In this document: positions 42,975-52,126 of the stretch, one piece after another | Position numbering within the stretch: position 1 is the stretch's first letter | Layout of the letters: each line of letters begins with the position of its first letter | DNA from: Bradyrhizobium sp. AUGA SZCCT0283 | Lineage (GTDB): Bacteria > Pseudomonadota > Alphaproteobacteria > Rhizobiales > Xanthobacteraceae | Direction of reading: 5' to 3' | DNA length: 64,000 nt | Assembly: GCF_018130385.1 (NCBI RefSeq) | Contig: NZ_JAFCLU010000014.1 | Coordinates: 1 to 64,000, forward strand | The notes under the pieces: generated by a model | Database searches by the model: none | What the model saw: only the letters and a program-made list of their open reading frames with translations | Told to the model about the DNA's origin: nothing | Program-made: the position numbers and the translations under genes

Positions 42975-44285
42975 ATGCGCAAGCAACTGCTGTTGTCGAC
43001 TGGATTCATCTGTCTGATGCTGGCGCCGGCTGTTTCCTACGGCCAAGCGCCGGGAGCAAGAGGCGAGGAGCAGAAACAAATGCGGCCGAGCGAGGCCGGC
43101 AAGGGTGCTGCATCGCAAGAACGCGGTGCCGATCGGGTGCAGGAACGCGCACAGGGCGCGGAACAAAAGGCGCAAGGTGCGGCGGGCCGTGAGGAAAAGG
43201 GAGCCGGTTCCCGCCAGACTGAGGAAAGGAGCAAAGCCGCACCATCGAGCGAGCGTCCAGCGACTGCAAAGGATGACAAGCGTGGGCGGGGCGACGACGC
43301 AAAATCCAGCGAGCGCGCACAGGATTCCCGCCAGGGCGGTCGCGACGCGCAAACCGTGCGCGAAGGCAAGGACGCCAAGGACAGCGCCAAGGGTCGCGCC
43401 GAGATGGATCGCGATAATGCGGCCCGCGGCAAGTCCAGCGCCGAGCAGGAAAAATCGAAGGATGGAACCACGGCCGCTCAAAAGGAGCGCGAGGGAACGA
43501 CCACGACGCAGAAAGAGCAGGGCCGCGATCAGCGCGAAGGCGCGAAGAATGCCGCCGAGCAGGGCAAGGATGCGAACCGGCCGGCCACCGCGACCGATAG
43601 CACGCGCACGCAGCCTTCCACCAATGCGCACACTGCTCCGGGCGGCGCGACCACCCAGAGCCAGACGACGCAGAGCCAGACCAGCCAGACGCAGGTCAGC
43701 CAGCAATCCAACATCTCGACCGATAAGCAGGTGCGGATTTCGCAGACCCTGACCCGCGAACGTCTGGCGCCGCCGGAGCGCAATCTCAACATCTCGATCC
43801 GGATTGGCGAAACGGTCCCGCAGAGTGTGCGGTTCCACCGGCTGCCGCCGGAAATCGTCTCGATCGAGCCTGAGTACCGTGACTACGAGTACTTCACGAC
43901 CGATGACGACATCGTCATCGTCGAGCCTCGCACCAAGCGGATCGTCAGCCAGGTCCCGCGTGATGCCTCCCGCATTCGCGCCGCCGGCGGCCAGCCGGGC
44001 AGCGGCAGCACAAGCAGCTCAACCGGTTACACCGGCACGGTGGCTGCCGCCGGTGGCGCCTCGCCGTGCCGCATCATGCGGCGCGATAGCGCTGGCAATG
44101 TCACCGAACTCACGCCGCAGACGGTCGGTGCGGCGGCACAGCAGGAAACCATCAGCGTCACGGTCCGTGTCCCTGGTGGAGCGACGACCGCGCCGATCTC
44201 GATGTCCGCACCGGACGGACAGATCGTGGTGGCGGGCCAGAGCGGCGCCGATTGTACGGTGACGATCGAGCCGCCGACGCGATAA
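42975..44285 (+). CDS. EcfG-promoted exported DUF1236 protein
   Basis: 436 residues from the ATG at 42975, with GGAGGAG about 6 bases upstream. A signal peptide (KQLLLSTGFICLMLAPAVSYGQ) is followed by a charged, Glu/Lys/Arg/Ala/Gln-rich stretch to about residue 240 with no stable fold. The DUF1236 domain follows (ISQTLTRERLAPPERNLNI; PEYRDYEYFTTDDDIVIVEP). The last third is Ser/Thr/Gly-rich and ends in a Cys-containing region. The promoter links it to general stress. Function unknown. Confidence 0.8.
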   Translation: MRKQLLLSTGFICLMLAPAVSYGQAPGARGEEQKQMRPSEAGKGAASQERGADRVQERAQGAEQKAQGAAGREEKGAGSRQTEERSKAAPSSERPATAKDDKRGRGDDAKSSERAQDSRQGGRDAQTVREGKDAKDSAKGRAEMDRDNAARGKSSAEQEKSKDGTTAAQKEREGTTTTQKEQGRDQREGAKNAAEQGKDANRPATATDSTRTQPSTNAHTAPGGATTQSQTTQSQTSQTQVSQQSNISTDKQVRISQTLTRERLAPPERNLNISIRIGETVPQSVRFHRLPPEIVSIEPEYRDYEYFTTDDDIVIVEPRTKRIVSQVPRDASRIRAAGGQPGSGSTSSSTGYTGTVAAAGGASPCRIMRRDSAGNVTELTPQTVGAAAQQETISVTVRVPGGATTAPISMSAPDGQIVVAGQSGADCTVTIEPPTR

Positions 44286-44310
44286 GGAAGCAGCCTCGAG
44301 CCGCTTCTTT

Positions 44311-44429
44311 CGTCATGGCCGGGCTAAAGCGCGAAGCGTGTCTTCGCGCTAGATGTCCCGGCCATCCATGTCCTTTCTTGCCTTGTTGAAGCAAAGACGT
44401 GGATGCCCGGCACAAGGCCGGGCATGACG
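44311..44429. repeat. CGTCATGGCCGGGC palindromic repeat with embedded hairpin
   Basis: CGTCATGGCCGGGC at the left faces GCCGGGCATGACGG at the right. Between the left GGGCT and TCCCGGCCATCC lies a roughly 30-bp segment containing the perfect stem AGCGCGAAG-CGTGT-CTTCGCGCT. The canonical family sequence is thought to read straight from GGGCT to TGTCCCGGCC, so this segment looks inserted. Confidence 0.65.
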
Positions 44430-44451
44430 GGTTTCCATGAGAACCCTTGTC

Positions 44452-46041
44452 TCATTCCGCCACCGCCTCGCTCCAGGCGTGGAACGGCTCGGTGGCGCCG
44501 CTGTTGGTGTCGCCGTCGCGCAGCACGATGCTGGGGCAGGCGAACTTCATCGGCAGGTTTTGGATGCGCGCCTCCTCGTAATCGAAACGCGAGCCCAACG
44601 TTTCGCGCGCGGCCTGCGGCAGGCGGACGTCGCCGATCACGATGGCGCCCTCGCTGGCGTCGATGCGCGGCTGGTGGATCACCGCATCGAGGTCCATGCC
44701 GTAATCCATCACGAAGGATAGCAGCTGGCTCACCGCGGGCAGGATGCGCCGGCCGCCGGAAGCGCCAATCGCGGCGCGGCGGCCGTCGGCTGCCTGCGCC
44801 AGCACCGGGGTGTAATTGGTCAGGCAGCGCTTGCCTGGCGCCAGCGAGTTCGGCGTGCCCGGCGTCGGATCGAACCACATGATGCCGTTGTTCATGGTGA
44901 TGCCGGTCTGGTTGGATACGAATTTGGAGCCGAAGGTCGACAGCAGCGTCTGCGTTACCGCGGCCATGTTGCCGTCGCGATCGACCGCCGAGAAATGCGT
45001 GGTGCAGGCCGGCGCCAGTGCTTCGGCGCCGAGCGCGCGCCTGCCGTCTTCATCGCCCATGTCCTTCAACCGCTCGCGATAGGCCGCCTGCAGCGCCGAG
45101 GCATAGGCGACATAGGCCGCCGCATCCGGTCCGCCGCGCGCGGGCTTGAGATCGTTCTGCAGCAGACCGAGCGTGCGCGACAGCGTTGGACCCGCGGTGA
45201 GTTCGGGTGTCGCGAACACCTTGCCGCCGCGATAGGGAATGGCCAGCGGCTCGCGCAAATGCGCGCGGAACGGTTTGAGGTCTTCGACCGACAGCGCGCC
45301 GCCGGCGGCCTGGATGTCGGCGGCGAGGCTTTTTGCCAGATCGCCTTCATAGAAGTCGCGCGGGCCGGCGCTGGCGAGCTGCGCCATCGTGGCCTGGAGC
45401 CGGTCCTGCGGCATGCGGACTTTGGACTTGATGCCCCATTGCGGATTCGGCGGCAGTCCGTCCTGCAGATAGGCGGCGGCGCTCGCGGGGTAACGCCGCA
45501 GATCCGCAGCCGCACTCGAAATCATCAGCGTGGTCCACCAGTCGACCGCGAGGCCTTCGCCGGCGAGCTTGACGCTCGGCGCCAGCAATTCCTTCCACGG
45601 CAGTTTGGCGTGGCGGCGATGCGCTTCCTCCATGCCGGCCACCACGCCGGGCACGGCGATCGAGCCGGGGCCATGGATGTTGCGGTCGCCCTTGACGCGC
45701 GGCCAGGGAAAAATATCCGACGCCGCGCCGTCGCCGGTCAACGGATAATCCTCCAGCCGGAGGCTCACGGGAGCGCGCATGCCGTAGTCGATCACTTCAT
45801 AGCGGTCTTCGCGCGCACGGTAGAGCACCATCGCGCCGCCGCCGCCGAGCCCGCTCATCCAGGGCTCCAGCACGCCCAGCGCGAACGTGGTCGCGATTAC
45901 AGCGTCGACGCAGTCGCCGCCCCCGGCCAGCACGTCGGCGCCGACATGCGCCGCCCGGCTCGATTGCGCCGCGACGATGCCGCCTTTGGAGGTGACCGCG
46001 GGTTTGCGGATCGCTTGCGTGTTGGAGAACTGGTCGCGCAT
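44452..46041 (-). CDS. Gamma-glutamyltransferase
   Basis: 529 residues without a signal peptide. The catalytic Thr, which becomes the N-terminus of the small subunit after self-cleavage, is Thr347 in CTTHFSAVDRDGNMAAVTQTL. The GASGGRRILPA motif near the C-terminus and the NNGIMWFDPTPGTPNSL loop also match. It cleaves or transfers gamma-glutamyl groups of glutathione and related peptides. Absence of a signal suggests a cytoplasmic member of the family. It is divergent from a ChaC-type gene, 203 bp apart, linking both to gamma-glutamyl turnover. Confidence 0.93.
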   Translation of the reverse strand: MRDQFSNTQAIRKPAVTSKGGIVAAQSSRAAHVGADVLAGGGDCVDAVIATTFALGVLEPWMSGLGGGGAMVLYRAREDRYEVIDYGMRAPVSLRLEDYPLTGDGAASDIFPWPRVKGDRNIHGPGSIAVPGVVAGMEEAHRRHAKLPWKELLAPSVKLAGEGLAVDWWTTLMISSAAADLRRYPASAAAYLQDGLPPNPQWGIKSKVRMPQDRLQATMAQLASAGPRDFYEGDLAKSLAADIQAAGGALSVEDLKPFRAHLREPLAIPYRGGKVFATPELTAGPTLSRTLGLLQNDLKPARGGPDAAAYVAYASALQAAYRERLKDMGDEDGRRALGAEALAPACTTHFSAVDRDGNMAAVTQTLLSTFGSKFVSNQTGITMNNGIMWFDPTPGTPNSLAPGKRCLTNYTPVLAQAADGRRAAIGASGGRRILPAVSQLLSFVMDYGMDLDAVIHQPRIDASEGAIVIGDVRLPQAARETLGSRFDYEEARIQNLPMKFACPSIVLRDGDTNSGATEPFHAWSEAVAE

Positions 46042-46244
46042 GGAATTGCCTTCGATATCGGGTGGAAGTTTGCGGGGTGGGGGGCGTGGTCGGAGTGAGC
46101 TTCATTACACCCTAAAAATCCTGGGCGAGCCATGACAGAATAACATGCAAGGGGACCACATTCGCTCGTCTTCAAGCTTGGCGCCAGGCCGCCGACGATG
46201 GCAGATTGCGGAGCATTGCTGCATCACCAAAGGAGCATGCCGGC

Positions 46245-46976
46245 TTGACCGCGGACGCATTCATTCATCTGCCCGAGCTTCGGACCCGGGTAACGCATCC
46301 GGAAAAATCGCTGCTGCGCCTGACGCCCGAGATGTTTGCGATGTGGGAGCAGCGCGCCCGGGCCGCGGGATGGCCCGCGGGCTGGCGGCTGCCGGACGAG
46401 GTGATCGAGGCGTCACGCCTTGCGGTGCTCGGCGATCACAAGGCGGGAGACGACCTCTGGATCTATTCCTACGGCTCCCTGATGTGGGACCCTGGATTTC
46501 ATTTCGCGGAAGTCCGGCTCGCCGACGTCGAGGGCTATCAGCGCCGCTTCACGCTGAAGATCAATCTCGGCCGGGGATCGCATGACTATCCGGCGCTGAT
46601 GCTGTCGCTGGAGCCGCAGGAAGGACGTTGCCACGGGCTGGCGTTCCGCATCGCCGCCGATTCCGTCCATGCGGAAACGGCAATCCTGTGGCGCCGCGAG
46701 ATGCTGCGCGGCGGCTATGCGCCGGCGATGGTGTCGATGCTCACGCCGCAGGGGCCGATCGATGCGCTTGCCTTTGTCTCGAACCCTTCGCATCCGAGCT
46801 ATGTCGGCGAACTGCCGTTTGCCGAGACCGCGCGCCTGATCGCAAGCGGGAAGGGCATCCTCGGCACCAACAGGGAATACCTCGTGCAACTGGCGACGCA
46901 GCTCGACGCATTGGGGATCGAGGACCCCTATGTCGCGCAGCTCCACGCCGAGATCGGCGCTATGCCGGGCATCTGA
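46245..46976 (+). CDS. ChaC-type gamma-glutamylcyclotransferase
   Basis: 243 residues from a TTG at 46245 with AGGAG 9 bases upstream; the longer ATG at 46206 would start inside a poor leader. The cyclotransferase hallmarks are DDLWIYSYGSLMWDPGFHF (YGSLMW binds the substrate backbone) and HAETAILWRREML with the catalytic Glu. ChaC enzymes act on glutathione to release 5-oxoproline and Cys-Gly. It is divergent from the gamma-glutamyltransferase. A 40-residue N-terminal extension precedes the domain. Confidence 0.85.
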   Translation: MTADAFIHLPELRTRVTHPEKSLLRLTPEMFAMWEQRARAAGWPAGWRLPDEVIEASRLAVLGDHKAGDDLWIYSYGSLMWDPGFHFAEVRLADVEGYQRRFTLKINLGRGSHDYPALMLSLEPQEGRCHGLAFRIAADSVHAETAILWRREMLRGGYAPAMVSMLTPQGPIDALAFVSNPSHPSYVGELPFAETARLIASGKGILGTNREYLVQLATQLDALGIEDPYVAQLHAEIGAMPGI

Positions 46977-47013
46977 CGCGGTCAACCTGCGGACGCGCCG
47001 ATGCGACCGCTTG

Positions 47014-47028
47014 TCAAACAATGTTTGA
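47014..47028. promoter_or_regulatory. TetR-type operator candidate upstream of monooxygenase
   Basis: TCAAACA-A-TGTTTGA is a perfect 15-bp palindrome, 120 bp before the monooxygenase ATG. It fits the CAAAC-N2-4-GTTTG pattern described for the TetR fatty-acid regulator PsrA. No TetR gene is present in the window, so the regulator would be elsewhere. Confidence 0.5.
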
Positions 47029-47147
47029 GCGCTGGTTTCCACCGCCCAACCCGGCATCCTGACGCAAGTGCATGGTGCGAATAATTCGGTATAGTCGCCC
47101 CCGACCGCGCCAAAATCGTCCAAGAAACAACAACGGGGAGGCAGCGC

Positions 47148-48818
47148 ATGACCGACGGCATCAAGTCGCACTACGAGGTCGTCGTCGTCGGCGCGGGCGT
47201 GTCGGGCATTTACCAGATCAAGCGGCTGGCCGATCTCGGGGTGGATGCCCTTGTGCTGGATGCCGCTCCCGATCTCGGTGGAACCTGGTACTGGAACCGC
47301 TATCCGGGCGCGCGTTTCGACTCCGAGAGCTACACCTACGGCTATTCGTTCTCCAAGGAGTTGCTCAACGAGTGGCACTGGAAGGAGCGGTTTTCGGCGC
47401 AGCCGGAGAACCTGCGCTACCTTAACTACGTCGCCGACAAGTTCGATCTTCGCAAATATATGCGGTTCAACCGCAAGGTGGCGGCGGCCGCCTTCGACGA
47501 GGCTAGCCATCTGTGGCGGCTCAGGCTCGACGACGGCTTTGAGCTAACCTGCCGGTTCGTCATTCTCGCGGTCGGGTTGCTGTCGATACCGACGCTGCCG
47601 CGGCTGGAAGGCATGGAGACGTTCAAGGGGCGTTCGTTCCACACGTTTTATTGGCCGCACGAACCGGTCGAACTTGCCGGCAAGAAGGTTGGCATCATCG
47701 GCACCGGCGCGACCGCCATCCAGGTGATCGGCGAGATCGCGGACAAGGTCGGCGAACTCACGGTGTTTCAGCGGCGTCCGAACTGGAGCGCGCCGCTCAA
47801 CAACAGCCCGATCTCGGATCAAGAAATGGCCGACATTCGCTCACGCTACGACGAAATCTTTGCCGCCTGCACCCGCACGCCCGGCGGTTTCGAGCATGAG
47901 CCGGACCGGCGCGGATTCTACGAGGTCACGGCCGAGGAGCGGATCGCGCTGTGGGACAAGCTCTATGACGAGCCCGGCTTCGGCATCTGGCTGAGCAATT
48001 TTCGCGAAATCTTTACCGATGAGGCGGCGAATGCCGAGTTTTCCGCCTATATCGCTGACCGCATCCGCCGACGCGTCAAGGACCCGGTGACGGCGGAAAA
48101 ACTTATTCCGAAGGATCACGGTTTTGGCGTGCAGCGGGTGCCGCTGGAGACCAATTACTTCGAGGCCTATAACCGCGACAATGTGCATCTCGTCGACATC
48201 AGCGAGACCCCGATCGAGCGTGTGACCGAGACCGGCCTGCGCACCAGCGCGCGCGACTACGAATTCGATATCATCGTCTATTCCACCGGCTTCGATGCCA
48301 TCACCGGCGCATTCGATGCGATCGACATCACCGGCACAGGCGGGGTCAAACTGGCCGACCAATGGCGCGACGGCCCCTCGACCTTTCTCGGCATGATGGC
48401 CCATGGTTTTCCGAACCTGTTGATGCCGACCGGGCCGCAAAGCGGTTCGGCCTCGACGAATTTTCCGCGCGGCATCGAGAACGGCGTCGGCTGGTGCATT
48501 GGCCTGCTCGAACACATCTGGCGCCAAGGCTACACGCGGGCGGAGCCAACGGCCGAAGCCCAGGCGCGCTGGACCGCGCATGTGACGAAGATGTACGCCA
48601 TCATGCTGATGCGCAAAGCCAAGTCATGGTTCACCGGCTACAATTCCAACATCCCCGGCCACGAACACGGCAAGACGCGCTATCTCGTTTATAATGGCGG
48701 CACGCCGAAATACGTTGCCGCCATCACCGACGTCGCACAGAAGGGCTATGAAGGCATCGTGTTCGATGCGGACGCGCGGGCGGCGCGAGTCCCGATCAGG
48801 TCGAGCGCTGCGGAGTAG
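47148..48818 (+). CDS. FAD-dependent Baeyer-Villiger monooxygenase
   Basis: 556 residues. The N-terminal FAD motif is VVVVGAGVSGIYQIKRL, the NADPH motif is KVGIIGTGATAIQV, and the Baeyer-Villiger fingerprint FxGxxxHxxxW is intact as FKGRSFHTFYW (residues 159-169). The C-terminus GFPNLLMPTGPQSGSASTNFP is typical of cyclohexanone-type enzymes. It converts ketones to esters or lactones with NADPH and oxygen. The RBS GGGGAGG precedes the ATG. A TetR-like operator lies upstream. Confidence 0.93.
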   Translation: MTDGIKSHYEVVVVGAGVSGIYQIKRLADLGVDALVLDAAPDLGGTWYWNRYPGARFDSESYTYGYSFSKELLNEWHWKERFSAQPENLRYLNYVADKFDLRKYMRFNRKVAAAAFDEASHLWRLRLDDGFELTCRFVILAVGLLSIPTLPRLEGMETFKGRSFHTFYWPHEPVELAGKKVGIIGTGATAIQVIGEIADKVGELTVFQRRPNWSAPLNNSPISDQEMADIRSRYDEIFAACTRTPGGFEHEPDRRGFYEVTAEERIALWDKLYDEPGFGIWLSNFREIFTDEAANAEFSAYIADRIRRRVKDPVTAEKLIPKDHGFGVQRVPLETNYFEAYNRDNVHLVDISETPIERVTETGLRTSARDYEFDIIVYSTGFDAITGAFDAIDITGTGGVKLADQWRDGPSTFLGMMAHGFPNLLMPTGPQSGSASTNFPRGIENGVGWCIGLLEHIWRQGYTRAEPTAEAQARWTAHVTKMYAIMLMRKAKSWFTGYNSNIPGHEHGKTRYLVYNGGTPKYVAAITDVAQKGYEGIVFDADARAARVPIRSSAAE

Positions 48819-48952
48819 CGCGCGGGCCGACTGGCGCGCGGAGCAACTCGCCTGAAAGGGATCTCAAGCTCAGGGCTGCGATCAGCAGGCATTCCTGCTC
48901 GCGCTGTGAACTTGAACGGAACGTGCGGTTGTGCGCGCTGCTTAGCGGCGGT

Positions 48953-50416
48953 TTACTTTTCCGGAAGACCAGCGATCCGCAGACCTTTCATCAGCGTATC
49001 TTGCGCAAGCTGCAGGTACGCAGGCTCATTCATTGCCTCGATCCGCGCGATGGAGATCTCCGGCCTGAGCTTCAGTGCCTCTTGGAGCGCACCTTTTGCC
49101 TTTTCGGCGTCTCCCTTTTGCGCGAATGCGGCCGCTAGATTCAGATTGAGGGTCAGCTTGTCGGTCGGCAATACTCCGGCTTTCGCGCCCGCTTCGATCG
49201 CATCATTCCATTGGCCCAGCAGTACATAAGCGCGGGTGAAATGCATCTGGATGACGCCCATTGCCGGGTCACGCGGACTGCGGGCGACAGCCTCGTTGAG
49301 ATAATTGACGGCATCGCGCGGTTGTCCCAGTGCGAGCGCCACGGCTGCAAGATTGTGATAGTTGACCGCGTAATTTGGGTCGAGCGTGCGCGCCATTTCA
49401 TGCTCGCGGGCCGACTCTTGTGGCTTGCGTTCAACTGAGTAGAGGCGGCCCTTGCCGTTATGTCCTATTGCGGATCGCGGATCGATGAGGAGCCCGCGAT
49501 CAAGAAGTTCCCGCGCTTCGGTCACAGCAGCGCTGATCTGTTCTGGCGTCATGCGAAGATTGAAGCGATGCAGGCTGAGACGGACCGCCAGCAGATTTCC
49601 AAGGCCGTTTAGCGCGTCTGGATTTTTCGGATCGAGTGCGAGGGCTTGTCGGTAAAGGCTTTCGGCGGTCTTGAGCGAGTCGACGGTACGATTATTGGTC
49701 AGAAACTCGGCTTGTGCGCGGAAGACAAGGTCGACCACTTCAGGCTTTTGTCGCCGCTCCGCCTCTGTCGATCCGTATCGGAGCAAGGCAACGCCAAACG
49801 AGTTGGCTATTCTTGCCGAAATAAGATCCTGAATTGCGAATGGATCGTCCCCGGTCCCTTCGAATTTTTCAGCCCATAACTGCCGCGCAGTCTGCGTCTC
49901 GACCAGGCGAGCGTCGACCCGTACCCGACTGTGATTTCGCTGGACGGTACCGAAGAGCACGTATCGCGCGCCGAGTTCACGCCATAGCTGCTGCGGATCG
50001 GCTTTTGTCTTGAGATAGGTGAAGGCGGAATCCACGCCGATGATGAACAGTCCGGGCACACGGATGGAAAGGTCGGTGGTCAGGCTGTTGGTTATGCCGC
50101 TCCCCAGATAATCGGGCGTGCCATCGTGCAAAGCCGTAAACGGTAGCACCGCAATGGAATAGCGGCCGGGCACCGCAGTCTTTGATGCTGACTGATCTGC
50201 AGGCTTTTGCAGGCCTAGCACATCGTAGGCGACGGTCTTGTAGGCAGACCAGTAGCCGGTCAAGCCGCCAAGCACGGCACCAACGGCGGCCACCGCTGCA
50301 AATAGTGCGCCCATCCGCTGCAGTCTTGGGCGATGCCGGACTGCGGTCCGGCGCAGAGCTTCGCGCCATGCTGACCGTCCGGTCGGTTTGGCGGTTACGT
50401 CATCTTCTGGCGGCAC
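48953..50416 (-). CDS. TolB-like/TPR membrane protein without cyclase domain
   Basis: 487 residues from a GTG at 50416. One transmembrane helix (about 36-54) precedes a TolB-N-like domain (SIAVLPFTALHDGTPDYLGSGITNSLTTDLSIRVPGLFIIG), a stretch to QLWAEKFEGTGDDPFAIQDLISARI, and tetratricopeptide repeats toward the C-terminus (AVNYHNLAAVALALGQPRDAVNYLNEAV). The same order follows the cyclase domain in the 36710-38479 protein, but here a membrane anchor replaces the cyclase. Function unknown. It converges with the monooxygenase gene. Confidence 0.85.
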   Translation of the reverse strand: MPPEDDVTAKPTGRSAWREALRRTAVRHRPRLQRMGALFAAVAAVGAVLGGLTGYWSAYKTVAYDVLGLQKPADQSASKTAVPGRYSIAVLPFTALHDGTPDYLGSGITNSLTTDLSIRVPGLFIIGVDSAFTYLKTKADPQQLWRELGARYVLFGTVQRNHSRVRVDARLVETQTARQLWAEKFEGTGDDPFAIQDLISARIANSFGVALLRYGSTEAERRQKPEVVDLVFRAQAEFLTNNRTVDSLKTAESLYRQALALDPKNPDALNGLGNLLAVRLSLHRFNLRMTPEQISAAVTEARELLDRGLLIDPRSAIGHNGKGRLYSVERKPQESAREHEMARTLDPNYAVNYHNLAAVALALGQPRDAVNYLNEAVARSPRDPAMGVIQMHFTRAYVLLGQWNDAIEAGAKAGVLPTDKLTLNLNLAAAFAQKGDAEKAKGALQEALKLRPEISIARIEAMNEPAYLQLAQDTLMKGLRIAGLPEK

Positions 50417-50621
50417 GGATCACACCTCAGCCATAGGGTTTACATCTTACCGTTCTTCGGTAGTCACACCACCAAAGATTGGCGAATACCGCCGTCGGCG
50501 CCGCCCGAAGCAATCAATTGTCGCGACTTGCAGGTGATGATTCTCCCAACACGCAACCGGAGGATATCGGTGGCAAGGTGGTCTGGCCCGGTCCAGTGCA
50601 CGCGTCGTGCGGCGTATCGCG

Positions 50622-51473
50622 TCACTGCGTCCGCAAGAGGCGCCTGGGATGAACGCCGTCGACATATCCCATGAACGGCGGATGGATCGAGTAGCCGATC
50701 AACTCGCGTGCGCGCTCCGGCAATTGACTCGCCACTTCGGCGGGGACGGCGAGCGCCATGTTTTCGAGTTGCCGCACCCAGCCTACGCAATATTGCGGCG
50801 TGACGATCAGGCGCGGCCGGTCCGACCGGTTGGCGCCGCCGCGGTGCCACAGCGTTCCCTTGGTGATCGCCAGCGATCCCGACGGCATGGTCAGCTTGAC
50901 GGCGTCCGGCCGGTTGCCCTCTTCGTGATCGGCTTCGTTGGTGAAGTGGGCAGGCTGCACCGCGCCCGCGATATATTGCCCATCCCACAGATGACTTCCC
51001 GGGATGATTTCGGTGGCGCCGTTCTGCTCGGTCGTGTCGTCGATCGCCCAGAATGTGCTGATGCCAAGGGCAGGGCGGGGCCGCGGAATCCTGGCGCCGC
51101 TGTCGTCAAAATGCCAGGGCTGCACGGTTTCGCCGGGATGCAGATTGATCGCGAGCATGGCGGATAATAGACAGCTCTCGCCGAGTTCGGCTTCGACAAA
51201 GGCCAGGGCGAGCGGATGGATCGCGAGCTCGGCGAAGACAGGCGATTTCGCCAGCAGGGCATAGACGCGGTTGGTTTTGGTGCCTTCAAAATCGTTGCGG
51301 CCGAGCAGATCGCGCGCCAGATGCGGCGCCAGCGCCGCGCGGATTTCAGCGACGCGCTCGGGCGGGAGAACGCGTTCGAAGATCAGGTAACCGCTGCGGT
51401 CGAACTCTTCCCGCAAGGAGGCGAATGACCGTCCCTTGAGCCAGGGTGACGCTTGCTCCGCTGTCGCTGCCAT
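50622..51473 (-). CDS. Phytanoyl-CoA dioxygenase (PhyH) family protein
   Basis: 283 residues. The Fe(II)/2-oxoglutarate fold is visible as LHPGETVQPWHFDDSGARIP (His and Asp metal ligands), IDDTTEQNGATEIIPGSHLWDGQ, and the distal His in GTLWHRGGANRSDRPRLIVTPQY. These match PhyH-type hydroxylases. The substrate is not readable. It is the third and last gene of an operon with a lumazine-binding-like protein and an ATC-hydrolase-like protein; the gap to the latter is 116 bp. Confidence 0.88.
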   Translation of the reverse strand: MAATAEQASPWLKGRSFASLREEFDRSGYLIFERVLPPERVAEIRAALAPHLARDLLGRNDFEGTKTNRVYALLAKSPVFAELAIHPLALAFVEAELGESCLLSAMLAINLHPGETVQPWHFDDSGARIPRPRPALGISTFWAIDDTTEQNGATEIIPGSHLWDGQYIAGAVQPAHFTNEADHEEGNRPDAVKLTMPSGSLAITKGTLWHRGGANRSDRPRLIVTPQYCVGWVRQLENMALAVPAEVASQLPERARELIGYSIHPPFMGYVDGVHPRRLLRTQ

Positions 51474-51589
51474 CGGCGCTCTCCCTTGCGAGCCCGGTCA
51501 AGCCAGGCTTCTTGGCGCCCATCATACGCGATCATGGGCGTCTTTCAGGGGAATTTTGCGGCGTAGAGCACACCGGCATCGGCCGGCAT

Positions 51590-52090
51590 TTACGCCCGCG
51601 GAGCGAACCTGTAGCGGAAGGTGCAGCTCGGCGCGCCCTGCATCAGGGTCTGGTCGCGCGTGAGGCCGACCTCGCTGCCGCCGGCCGCAACGATATCGAA
51701 ATCGGTGGCGCAGACCAGCAGCGCGCCGAGTTCCGGCTCGCCGAGCGCACGAAAGAATTCCGCGAAACGGCAATGCGTGACATCGAATTCCAGCGCTTCC
51801 TTGTCGTGCCTGATCATCTCCACCGCCACTTCGCGTTCGGTGACTTCGGCGAGCGCGGTATGCATGGCCGCCCATTTGCGCCGCGGGCCGCCCTCGACGC
51901 TCTCGCCCACGGCGGCGAATAGTTGCTTCGACCAGTGGCGCAGGGCGTGCCTGACGATCGCGTCGGCCTTCTCCTTTCCGAGTTCCGCGCGCAACGCCCT
52001 CAGCACCGGCACCAGCACCTGGGCCTGGATCCGCGTCTTGTCCAGCAGCGACAGGCGGGAATCGATCATATAGTCGTCGAGTACGTTCAT
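51590..52090 (-). CDS. L-2-amino-thiazoline-4-carboxylic acid hydrolase family protein
   Basis: 166 residues without a signal peptide. The C-terminal half has the family-like motifs FDVTHCRFAEFFRALGEPELGALLVCATDFDIVAAGG and LTRDQTLMQGAPSCTFRY. Known members act in conversion of ATC to cysteine derivatives. The three cysteines lie in these motifs. The N-terminal helical part (LSLLDKTRIQAQVLVPVLRALRAELG) is common in the family. It lies 36 bp after the lumazine-binding-like gene. The true substrate in this organism is unknown. Confidence 0.82.
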   Translation of the reverse strand: MNVLDDYMIDSRLSLLDKTRIQAQVLVPVLRALRAELGKEKADAIVRHALRHWSKQLFAAVGESVEGGPRRKWAAMHTALAEVTEREVAVEMIRHDKEALEFDVTHCRFAEFFRALGEPELGALLVCATDFDIVAAGGSEVGLTRDQTLMQGAPSCTFRYRFAPRA

Positions 52091-52126
52091 GCCGGCTTCC
52101 TCCCATAAGGCACGGCCTGCGGCAGA

